Shown here one piece after another: positions 5,177-10,355 of a stretch of 10,355 nt of DNA (its first letter is position 1; each line of letters begins with the position of its first letter). The notes below the pieces were generated by a model. That model worked only from the letters and a program-made list of their open reading frames with translations, had not been told where the DNA came from and searched no databases. Origin of the DNA: JACRAR01 sp041665185 (GTDB taxonomy: Bacteria > Pseudomonadota > Gammaproteobacteria > Burkholderiales > Rhodocyclaceae); contig JBAYJH010000170.1 of assembly GCA_041665185.1 (NCBI GenBank), positions 1 to 10,355 on the forward strand, read 5' to 3'. The translations under genes and the position numbers were made by a program.

Positions 5177-6640
5177 TTATTGACCGGTGTCCTGACTGTC
5201 CGGCGCGGCAGACAGTATTCCGTAAGCGGCAAGCTTTTCGTACAGTTGGGCGCGGCTGATCCCCAGCAGCTTGGCGGCATGCAACTTGATTCCGGCGGTG
5301 GCCGCGAGCGCCTTGAGGATTTCCGCATGTTCGGCGGCGGCGACGGCCTCGCGCAGCGGTCGCGCAGGTCCGGACCTAGTTTCGACGGACTGCGGTGCCG
5401 TAGCAGGTGTCGGGGCGACCGGCAACATGTCGAAGTGCATCGGTCCCAATTCGCGTTCATCGCTGCTGGCGATGGCTTGCTGCAACACATTCTGGAGTTC
5501 CCGCACGTTCCCAGGCCAGGAATATCCGGCGAGTCGTTCCAGGCCGATCGGCGTGACCGTCCTGACGACCTCCCCCGTCCGCTCGGCGATGCTCTCCAGC
5601 AAGGTCTCGCAAAGGATCGGCAAATCGTCGCTGCGTTCCCGCAGCGGCGGAATGCGCAAGGGCAACACGTTGAGCCGATAGTAGAGGTCGGGGCGAAACT
5701 CGCCCGCATCCACCATGGCTTTCAGGTTGCGGCTGGTGGCGGCGATCACCCGCACATCCACTGAACGCACCCGGTTGCCGCCGAGCGCCTCGATCTCGCC
5801 TTCCTGCAAGACCCGCAGCAGTTTCGCCTGCAATGCCAGGGGCATGTCACCGACTTCATCCAGGAACAGGGTACCGCCATCGGCGAGCTGGAATTTCCCG
5901 GGCCGGGGTTTGCTGGCGGCACCGGTGTAGGCGCCGGGTTCGACCCCGAAGAGTTCGGCTTCGAGCAGGTTTTCCGGAATGGCGGCGGCATTGATGCGCA
6001 CCAGCGACGCCTCGGCGCGGCGACTGGCGCCATGGATGGCATGCGCCAGCAGTTCCTTGCCGGTGCCGGTCTCGCCCAGCAGCAGCACCGACATCTCGCG
6101 TTCGGCGGCACGGCGCGCCTGTTCCTTGATTTCACGTGCCGCGCGGCTGACGCCGACGAACTGGCTGAAGCGATACTTGGCCTGGCGGTTTTCCGTCAGT
6201 TCGCGCCGGGCAGAGGCGAGATCGACCTGCATCTGCTGGAATTTCGAGACGATCGGCCGCAGGGCTTGCAGACGGTCGTAGAGGATGATCCCCAACGCGC
6301 CGATCAACGCACCATGGTCGTCATGCAAGGGTATTCTGGAGACCACCACCTGGCGCTGCCCGAGCGTGAAAATGTCCAGCATTTCGGCCTGGCCGGATTC
6401 GGCAACGGCGCGCAGACGGCTGTTGGGAATCACTTCCTCGACCAGCCTGCCCTCGATGGATTCGGTCCCGTTCCAGCCGATCAAGGCCTTGTATTTGTCA
6501 TTGATCCAGGTGATGCGGCCGGTGCGATCGACGACCACGGCGCCTTCGTATAGGCTATCGAACAGTTTGAGCAGTGCGGACGAAGCCAGATTGCGGACAT
6601 CCGCTTCGCTGGTGAGTCTGGCCGGAACCCCTTTGGACAT
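5177..6640 (-). CDS. Sigma-54-dependent transcriptional activator (PAS-AAA+-Fis HTH)
   Basis: This enhancer-binding protein uses ATP hydrolysis to open promoters held by RNA polymerase-sigma54; it has 487 residues. Residues about 25-125 form a PAS sensor (LFDSLYEGAVVVDRTGRITWINDKY...IEGRLVEEVIPNS). A coiled linker covers about 128-152. The AAA+ domain runs from about 155 to 395, with Walker A GETGTGKE at 189-196, the sigma-54 contact loop GAYTGA at 236-241 (Tyr in place of the usual Phe, an accepted variant), Walker B GGTLFLDE at 255-262, and R-finger region FRPDLYYRLN at 315-324. After an Ala/Pro linker, a Fis-type helix-turn-helix (HAAKLLGISRAQLYEKLAAYGI) occupies 454-475. No response-regulator receiver domain is present, so the signal probably acts on PAS. 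The gene begins 17 bases after tatC and precedes the sigma-54-controlled importer, its likely target. Confidence 0.95.
   Translation of the reverse strand: MSKGVPARLTSEADVRNLASSALLKLFDSLYEGAVVVDRTGRITWINDKYKALIGWNGTESIEGRLVEEVIPNSRLRAVAESGQAEMLDIFTLGQRQVVVSRIPLHDDHGALIGALGIILYDRLQALRPIVSKFQQMQVDLASARRELTENRQAKYRFSQFVGVSRAAREIKEQARRAAEREMSVLLLGETGTGKELLAHAIHGASRRAEASLVRINAAAIPENLLEAELFGVEPGAYTGAASKPRPGKFQLADGGTLFLDEVGDMPLALQAKLLRVLQEGEIEALGGNRVRSVDVRVIAATSRNLKAMVDAGEFRPDLYYRLNVLPLRIPPLRERSDDLPILCETLLESIAERTGEVVRTVTPIGLERLAGYSWPGNVRELQNVLQQAIASSDERELGPMHFDMLPVAPTPATAPQSVETRSGPARPLREAVAAAEHAEILKALAATAGIKLHAAKLLGISRAQLYEKLAAYGILSAAPDSQDTGQ
5195..5216. promoter_or_regulatory. Candidate upstream activator site 2 (ACTGTCCG-N6-CAGACAGT)
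   Basis: This second copy of the 5096 motif lies inside the last codons of the activator gene. The left half ACTGTCCG is identical over 8 bases, followed by the same 6-base gap. The right half CAGACA differs from site 1 (CGGACA) at one base. The outer arms ACTGTC (5195-5200) and GACAGT (5211-5216) form a perfect 6-bp inverted repeat. The two copies start 99 bases apart, close to an integral number of helical turns. Confidence 0.45.
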
Positions 6641-6657
6641 CCCTGCCTGTTTCCACG

Positions 6658-7467
6658 CTATGGTTTGAGGATATCGGCTTCCGCCTTGTCGAGTTGGCGT
6701 TCCGCCTCGACAGCGCCCGACCCTGGAGACTCATTCCTGGATTCGACTGCGACGGGTCTTGAAATAAGGCCGGCGACGACGATCCCAAGTTCGTACAACA
6801 GCCACAGCGGCACCGCCAAGAGGAACTGCGAGAGCACGTCGGGCGGGGTGAAGATGGCGCCCACCACGAAGGCACCGACCACCACGTAGGGTCGTGCCTC
6901 CTTGAGCTTGGCGATGCTGACCAGCCCGGTCTTGACCAGGACGATGACGATCACCGGCACCTCGAAAGTGATGCCGAACGCCAGAAACGTGGTCATCACG
7001 AAAGAAAGGTATTTGTCGATATCGGTCATCACCGCCACGCCTTCGGGAGCGAATTTGTTCACGAAACCGAATACGGTGGGAAAAACGATGAAGTAGGCGA
7101 AAGCCATGCCGACGAAGAACAACAACACGCTGGCAACCAGCAGCGGCCGCGTCAGTTTCTTTTCGTGCGCATACAACCCGGGCGCCACAAAAGCCCACAC
7201 CTGATAGAGCACATACGGCAGGGCGATGAGAAACGCCAGCATCAGTGTGACTTTCATCGGCACGAAAAATGCCCCGCCCACGTCCGTCGCGATCATCTGG
7301 CCGCCCGTGGGCAGGGCCGCCAGCATCGGCGTCGCCAGCAGGGTGTAGATGTCGCGGGCCCAATTGACCAGGCAGAGAAACACCGCGATGACGGCGACCA
7401 GGGAGCGGATCAGCCGGTCGCGAAGCTCAATCAAGTGGGAGATGAAGGTTTCCTGAACCTCGGACAT
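6658..7467 (-). CDS. tatC: Twin-arginine translocase subunit TatC
   Basis: TatC is the polytopic inner-membrane receptor that binds the twin-arginine signal peptide and, with TatB and TatA, exports folded proteins. The 269-residue form starts at ATG 7467 (MSEVQETFISHLIELRDRL). Longer in-frame extensions upstream are only tatB read in another frame. Family marks are HLIELRDRL at 11-19, FVAPGLYAHEKK near 92-103, FLAFGITFEVPV near 162-173 and GAIFTPPDVLSQ near 202-213, with about six membrane helices. A hydrophilic tail of about 30 residues follows the last helix. The start lies 4 bases after the tatB stop. The gene ends 17 bases before the sigma-54 activator. Confidence 0.97.
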   Translation of the reverse strand: MSEVQETFISHLIELRDRLIRSLVAVIAVFLCLVNWARDIYTLLATPMLAALPTGGQMIATDVGGAFFVPMKVTLMLAFLIALPYVLYQVWAFVAPGLYAHEKKLTRPLLVASVLLFFVGMAFAYFIVFPTVFGFVNKFAPEGVAVMTDIDKYLSFVMTTFLAFGITFEVPVIVIVLVKTGLVSIAKLKEARPYVVVGAFVVGAIFTPPDVLSQFLLAVPLWLLYELGIVVAGLISRPVAVESRNESPGSGAVEAERQLDKAEADILKP

Positions 7468-7471
7468 GCGC

Positions 7472-7903
7472 CTAGCCCTTGGCTTTCTCGGTCGCTGAGC
7501 CGAATCCGAGTTCCATTTGATGCTCGGGTGCCTGAGCGACTGGCGCGGTCCCTTCCGCAATCGTCTCCGGCCCGGTGGCATCGGGAGCCGCTGCGCTGGG
7601 TTCCGTGGGCGCGACTTCCGGCGCGGCAATCGAGTGATTCAGGGAATCCTCGACGGCGCGCATCTCGCTGCTCAACGAGTCCTGCATTTCCCGCGTCTGG
7701 GTTGAAACTTCTTCCTGGATCTTCTTCAGTTCGTCGAGCTGCATTTCGCGATTGATATCCGATTTGACGTCGTTGACGTAGCGCTGTAGACGTCCGAGCA
7801 GCACGCCGACCGTCCGCGCCACCTTGGGCAACCTCTCGGGACCAATGACGATCAGTGCCACCAGGGCGATGACAACCAGTTCGGAAAAGCCGACGTCAAA
7901 CAT
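7472..7903 (-). CDS. tatB: Sec-independent translocase subunit TatB
   Basis: TatB is the single-span partner of TatC in the receptor complex; 143 residues. The N-terminus MFDVGFSELVVIALVALIVIGPERLPKVAR is diagnostic. It has Glu8 within the membrane helix, the Gly-Pro hinge at 21-22 and an amphipathic helix from about 23. A long charged helix follows, about 40-90. The Ala/Pro-rich tail is low in complexity. No Shine-Dalgarno is visible before the ATG (the preceding bases read CCCATTTT). The gene is also 107 bases from tatA, so its translation may be set low relative to tatA, which would suit the known excess of TatA over TatB. Confidence 0.96.
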   Translation of the reverse strand: MFDVGFSELVVIALVALIVIGPERLPKVARTVGVLLGRLQRYVNDVKSDINREMQLDELKKIQEEVSTQTREMQDSLSSEMRAVEDSLNHSIAAPEVAPTEPSAAAPDATGPETIAEGTAPVAQAPEHQMELGFGSATEKAKG

Positions 7904-8010
7904 AAAATGGGAATTGAAGAATGCGCGGCGAGGAGGGTGAATACCGAATACGCAGCCGGGAGTTCCGGAACCTGCTCCTACCTGGTCACCCGGAGCTTAT
8001 TCGCGATCTT
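7904..8010. other. tatA-tatB spacer with small palindromes
   Basis: The 107-base gap contains a perfect 10-bp palindrome, GTTCCGGAAC (7962-7971). It also has a 5-bp inverted repeat, GCTCC (7974-7978) and GGAGC (7992-7996). No gene or clear promoter is seen. The structures could cause partial termination or mRNA processing after tatA; none is followed by a T tract. Confidence 0.4.
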
Positions 8011-8238
8011 CTAACTCTTGACCTTTTCCTTGATTTCACCTTCGAGGGTATGGCCGCTCACCGGCGGCGGCGTCCCGGCATCGGTGGCCTTTTCGGTCGT
8101 GCCTTCGCGCATCCCCTCCTTGAAACCTTTGACGGCGCCACCCAGGTCCGAGCCGATGTTGCGCAGTTTCTTCGTGCCGAACACCAGCATGACGATTACC
8201 AGCACGATCAACCAGTGCCAAATGCTCAAGCTACCCAT
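8011..8238 (-). CDS. tatA: Twin-arginine translocase pore subunit TatA
   Basis: TatA is the small subunit that assembles around the TatBC-substrate complex to let folded proteins cross the inner membrane; 75 residues. The start at 8238 is set by a strong AAGGAG Shine-Dalgarno seven bases upstream and by the family N-terminus MGSLSIWHWLIVLVIVMLVFGTKKLRNIGSDLGGAVKGFKEGM. Membrane helix about 6-20, FG hinge at 20-21 and the conserved Phe39 in the amphipathic helix. The C-terminal tail is short and charged. It lies 10 bases after hinT. Confidence 0.97.
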   Translation of the reverse strand: MGSLSIWHWLIVLVIVMLVFGTKKLRNIGSDLGGAVKGFKEGMREGTTEKATDAGTPPPVSGHTLEGEIKEKVKS

Positions 8239-8248
8239 GAGTCTCTCC

Positions 8249-8599
8249 TTATTTTTTGCGGACCATCGACCCCAGCGGCTCGGGACCGCCAAGGATGTGC
8301 ATGTGCAGATGATACACCTCTTGCCGGCCGATACGACCGGTGTTGATGATGGCGCGGAAGCCGTCGTCCAGCCCTTGCTCGCGGGCCAGGCGGCCTGACA
8401 AGGCAAGCATCTTGCCAAGTACCGCCACATGCTTCGACTCGGCCTCCATCAGCGATGGAATATGCAGCTTGGGGATAATCATGAAATGCACCGGCGTAAC
8501 CGGTTGAATGTCATGGAAGGCGAAGATGTCGTCGTCCTCAAAGACCTTCCGGCTGGGAATCTCGCCGCGCGAAATCTTGCAAAAGATGCAGTCGCTCAT
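8249..8599 (-). CDS. hinT: HinT-type histidine triad nucleotide hydrolase
   Basis: Cytoplasmic HIT-family enzyme of 116 residues that hydrolyses nucleoside phosphoramidates (AMP-lysine-like bonds) as a homodimer. The N-terminus SDCIFCKISRGEIPSRKVFEDD carries the usual CxxC pair (Cys4, Cys7). The catalytic triad motif HLHMHILGG has His97, His99 and His101. The ATG overlaps the hisE stop by 4 bases (ATGA), indicating coupling, and tatA follows after 10 bases. The histidine operon neighbourhood is a recurrent placement rather than evidence for a role in histidine synthesis. Confidence 0.96.
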   Translation of the reverse strand: MSDCIFCKISRGEIPSRKVFEDDDIFAFHDIQPVTPVHFMIIPKLHIPSLMEAESKHVAVLGKMLALSGRLAREQGLDDGFRAIINTGRIGRQEVYHLHMHILGGPEPLGSMVRKK

Positions 8600-8928
8600 G
8601 CTTCCCCCCGATCCCGCGAGTTCTTCTCGTCTATGCCCGAGATCCCTTCGCGCCGACGAAATTCCGCGGCAATATCGTTCACGTCAAGGCCAAAATGGGC
8701 CAGCAGGATCATGCTGTGAAACCACAGATCGGTCACCTCGCGGACCAGATGCAGGGAATCGCCGTCCTTCGCCGCCATGATGACTTCCGCGGCTTCTTCA
8801 GCGACCTTCTTGCAGATGCTGTCGGTACCCTTGGCATACAGGCTCGCCACATAGGACGACTCCGGTGCGGCGCCCTTGCGATCGATCAACGTATGTTGGA
8901 TACGGTGTATGACTTCGAGATCGATCAT
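8596..8928 (-). CDS. hisE: Phosphoribosyl-ATP pyrophosphatase HisE
   Basis: HisE catalyses the second step of histidine biosynthesis, phosphoribosyl-ATP to phosphoribosyl-AMP plus pyrophosphate. The all-alpha NTP-pyrophosphatase fold shows conserved ...SYVASLYAKGTDSICKKVAEEAAEVIMAAK (25-54) and EVTDLWFHSMILL (64-76). The acidic residues in EEAAE and E..D bind magnesium. ATG 8928 (110 residues) is preferred because AAAGGA lies about 9 bases upstream. The in-frame ATG at 8937 abuts that same motif and would be too close, and longer upstream extensions do not look like the family. hisE is separated from hisI by an opposite-strand gene, and is the first gene of the hisE-hinT-tat block. Confidence 0.96.
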   Translation of the reverse strand: MIDLEVIHRIQHTLIDRKGAAPESSYVASLYAKGTDSICKKVAEEAAEVIMAAKDGDSLHLVREVTDLWFHSMILLAHFGLDVNDIAAEFRRREGISGIDEKNSRDRGEA

Positions 8929-9092
8929 TGCGTCCATTCCTTTGAAATTAAAACCAATTGCATCAACAATCAACGGGCTGTCGGGGGTCGCACAGCGCCG
9001 CCCAAGTCTCCCGACACACGCCCCGGCAGTCGCCATCAAAGCATCAGCAGCGCATCATACCGCCTGTAGTGCTGCAAGACAAAAATCCCGAT

Positions 9093-9114
9093 TCCGACAG
9101 CCGGACCTGTCGGA
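9093..9114. repeat. 8-bp inverted repeat in hisE upstream region
   Basis: Perfect arms TCCGACAG (9093-9100) and CTGTCGGA (9107-9114) surround a 6-base loop. On the minus strand the stem is followed after 7 bases by TTTTT (9085-9081). If transcription of hisE starts further upstream, this would be a leader hairpin with weak terminator character. It could equally be a protein-binding site. Confidence 0.4.
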
Positions 9115-9180
9115 CGAGGAACCCGCTAATAGCGCAGGTATTCAGGCCCTATTCCGGGGGGTGATCCAGCGGCACTGCCG

Positions 9181-9200
9181 CTAGTATATGCATATGCTAG
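9181..9200. promoter_or_regulatory. 20-bp near-perfect AT-rich palindrome, possible operator
   Basis: The sequence CTAGTATATGCATATGCTAG is palindromic over 20 bases except for one base pair (9185/9196). Its core ATATGCATAT is perfect, and it is bounded by CTAG, a rare tetranucleotide in most proteobacteria. It lies in the shared upstream region of the plus-strand gene (start 9310) and hisE (start 8928). Such a site is typical of a dimeric repressor or activator. Confidence 0.45.
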
Positions 9201-9211
9201 TAACAGATTTC

Positions 9212-9239
9212 ACTATCATTCGGGACAGATTCGTGGCAA
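9212..9239 (-). promoter_or_regulatory. Possible sigma-70 promoter reading toward hisE
   Basis: On the minus strand, TTGCCA (9239-9234, five of six matches to -35) is followed after 16 bases by GATAGT (9217-9212, four of six to -10). The predicted start near 9205 would place the 9181-9200 palindrome just downstream and give a leader of about 277 bases to hisE. Weak match; tentative. Confidence 0.25.
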
Positions 9240-9309
9240 TGGCCACATGCGGTGAACCGCCGGCCTGTCTCCCCTTTGGGACATCCGGGGCGACATTCGC
9301 CCAATCGCC

Positions 9310-10005
9310 ATGAAACCGGAAGGCGACCAGACCGACTCCCTCTCCCCGGAAGACGCCGAGAGCGTCCCCGAAGCCGGCACCAGCCGATGGCAACGTCTGA
9401 AGGGATTTTTCGTTTCACGCTATTTGCGGATTATCGATGGATTGAGCGCTGGCCTCAAGCGCCTCCGGAGTCGTGCCGGCAAGCCCAAGGAGGAAGATAG
9501 CGAGAGAGAGGAGCGAAGCGAAAGCCGCGCGCCCCCAAAGAAAGCCAAGACCCCGCATGCCGATGAGGCGCCCGCCGCCGCCCCTCCGGCTCCGCGCAGC
9601 GTGGTGCGCAGTTTCTTCATCTACCTGCTGGTACTGATCCTCGGCATCATCGCCGGGATGATATTTTCCTTCGCCTTGCTCTCCAACATGGTCATCAACC
9701 AGGCCCAGAAGATCGGGGACCAGCGCGATGAAATCTCCCAACTTGAAAAGCAGTATTCAAGAGCCCTTGAGTCGGAGGCAAAGTACCGGAAGCGGCTGGG
9801 CGAGATCGAAAGTCAACTCAATCTGGCGACGCAGAAGGCTGGCAAGGAAACTACCGGCGAATCGGGCAATTCGCCTGGCGCCGCTCCTGCCGCAAAGGAA
9901 AGACCGGCGACTCCCAACAAGACCGGGGACTGCACTCTGGAATCCGGCAATGCCGAGAACCTCGCCCGCTGCCTCGACGAATTCAACCGCAAGGCTAAAC
10001 GATAG
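9310..10005 (+). CDS. Single-span membrane protein with coiled coil, function unknown
   Basis: I do not recognise this 231-residue protein. Residues 1-100 are hydrophilic, with a basic stretch RYLRIIDGLSAGLKRLRSR (about 37-55), a charged Glu/Arg/Lys segment and an Ala/Pro-rich stretch ending in basic residues. One strong membrane helix follows at about 101-125 (SFFIYLLVLILGIIAGMIFSF), then a likely coiled coil (about 127-172, KIGDQRDEISQLEKQYSRALESEAKYRKRL). A Gly/Ala/Pro linker follows, and then a small C-terminal segment with two cysteines (Cys208, Cys221). The charge pattern suggests a cytoplasmic N-terminus and a periplasmic C-terminus, where the cysteines could pair. The ATG has no clear Shine-Dalgarno, and no other in-frame ATG lies between the upstream TGA (9253) and 9310. 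It is the only plus-strand gene here and lies convergent to hisI. Confidence 0.75.
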   Translation: MKPEGDQTDSLSPEDAESVPEAGTSRWQRLKGFFVSRYLRIIDGLSAGLKRLRSRAGKPKEEDSEREERSESRAPPKKAKTPHADEAPAAAPPAPRSVVRSFFIYLLVLILGIIAGMIFSFALLSNMVINQAQKIGDQRDEISQLEKQYSRALESEAKYRKRLGEIESQLNLATQKAGKETTGESGNSPGAAPAAKERPATPNKTGDCTLESGNAENLARCLDEFNRKAKR

Positions 10006-10019
10006 CACCCGAAGGCAGG

Positions 10020-10057
10020 CGCCGGCACCCGGCGGGTATCGGTGCCCGATACTGTTT
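10020..10057 (+). terminator. Tandem hairpins between the plus-strand gene and hisI
   Basis: CGCCGG-CAC-CCGGCG (10020-10034) is followed at once by GTATCGG-TGC-CCGATAC (10036-10052), then TGTTT. This lies 15 bases after the stop of the plus-strand gene, in the 92-base gap to the convergent hisI stop. The T tract is short, so it may be a modest terminator in the plus direction. The stems themselves work on either strand. Confidence 0.5.
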
Positions 10058-10097
10058 CCAATTCCCGCAGTCGTTTCTAGGGTGCTGGTGCCTGGGG

Positions 10098-10355
10098 CTA
10101 CTTGTAGATGAGCTTGGGGTCCTTCAGCACCGGCTCCACGGTCTGCCAGCAGTTTTCGCCGTATTTCTGGAAAAAACAGCTGCGCCGCCCGGTGTGACAG
10201 GCGATACCGCCGGTCTGTTCGACTTTCAGCAGCAGCACGTCATTGTCGCAATCCAGCCGGATCTCGCGAATGATTTGACTGTGACCGGACTCCTCGCCTT
10301 TGTGCCAGAGCTTACGCCGCGAGCGCGACCAGTAAACGGCTTCGCCGCCCACCGC
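10098..10355 (-). CDS. hisI: Phosphoribosyl-AMP cyclohydrolase HisI (5' part beyond window)
   Basis: HisI catalyses the third step of histidine biosynthesis, hydrolytic opening of the adenine ring of phosphoribosyl-AMP. The last 85 residues are visible and the start lies beyond the right edge. Diagnostic blocks in order are AVYWSRSRRKLWHKGEESGH, then LDCDNDVLLLKVEQ, with the acidic metal-binding residues of the DxDxD pattern and a zinc-site cysteine. ACHTGRRSCFF follows with two further zinc-site cysteines. The C-terminus (EPVLKDPKLIYK) is normal for stand-alone HisI, with no fused HisE domain, consistent with the separate hisE at 8596-8928. Confidence 0.96.
   Translation of the reverse strand, partial: AVGGEAVYWSRSRRKLWHKGEESGHSQIIREIRLDCDNDVLLLKVEQTGGIACHTGRRSCFFQKYGENCWQTVEPVLKDPKLIYK

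Noticed and set aside
5366..5377. Perfect 12-bp palindrome AGGTCCGGACCT in the activator gene
   Set aside because: It encodes part of the low-complexity linker before the HTH and shares only the TCCG/CGGA core with the candidate activator motif. In GC-rich coding sequence one such palindrome is not remarkable.
4955..5764. A plus-strand open frame across the activator-importer intergenic region
   Set aside because: Most of it is antisense to the conserved AAA+ and HTH domains. The intergenic part instead carries regulatory signals on the minus strand.
8947..8973. TTGATT and TTTAAT as a sigma-70 promoter just upstream of hisE
   Set aside because: Spacing is only 15 bases, and the implied start near 8940 would fall within the hisE Shine-Dalgarno, leaving no usable ribosome site.
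9500..9530. Purine-rich run with GAGCGAAGCGAA in the plus-strand gene, similar to GAGTGAAGCGAAG at 3615
   Set aside because: The similarity is short and the run encodes a charged Glu/Arg/Ser segment. Not enough to call a shared repeat family.

Overview
The window looks like chromosomal DNA from a GC-rich betaproteobacterium. The main reason is the gene block hisI / hisE / hinT / tatA-tatB-tatC, an arrangement familiar from that class. A member of the Rhodocyclales (Azoarcus/Thauera relatives) would fit, but this is inference. Nearly every gene lies on the minus strand and is described right to left. The one exception is a plus-strand gene at 9310-10005. I see no rRNA, tRNA, CRISPR array, transposase or phage gene.

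Right part (about 10355 to 6658): the 3' end of hisI enters from the right edge. It is followed by a convergent plus-strand gene of unknown function, which encodes a single-span membrane protein with a coiled coil. After a roughly 380-bp intergenic region come hisE, hinT, tatA, tatB and tatC. hisE and hinT overlap by 4 bases, hinT and tatA are 10 bases apart, tatB and tatC are 4 bases apart, and tatA and tatB are separated by 107 bases. The block therefore mixes late histidine biosynthesis, a histidine-triad nucleotide hydrolase and the twin-arginine translocase.

Middle (6640 to 4870): only 17 bases after tatC starts a sigma-54-dependent activator with PAS, AAA+ and Fis-type HTH domains. Behind it lies a 307-bp intergenic region that reads like a complete sigma-54 control region. 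It has a near-consensus -24/-12 promoter, an IHF-like site and candidate upstream activator sites. One of these is an 18-20-bp inverted-repeat motif that recurs 99 bp away inside the 3' end of the activator gene.

Left part (4869 to 1): a five-gene ABC importer of the branched-chain amino acid (HAAT) family. The order is periplasmic binding protein, ATPase (LivG type), ATPase (LivF type), permease (LivH type) and permease (LivM type, cut by the left edge). Hairpin-bearing spacers follow the binding-protein gene and separate livH from livM, while livG/livF and livF/livH overlap.

Working model: the PAS-EBP senses a signal and, with RNA polymerase-sigma54, switches on the importer downstream of it. 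The transported substrate cannot be read from the sequence. It could be branched-chain amino acids or another small acid or amide. The most interesting items are this control region and the opposite-strand gene that separates hisI from hisE.
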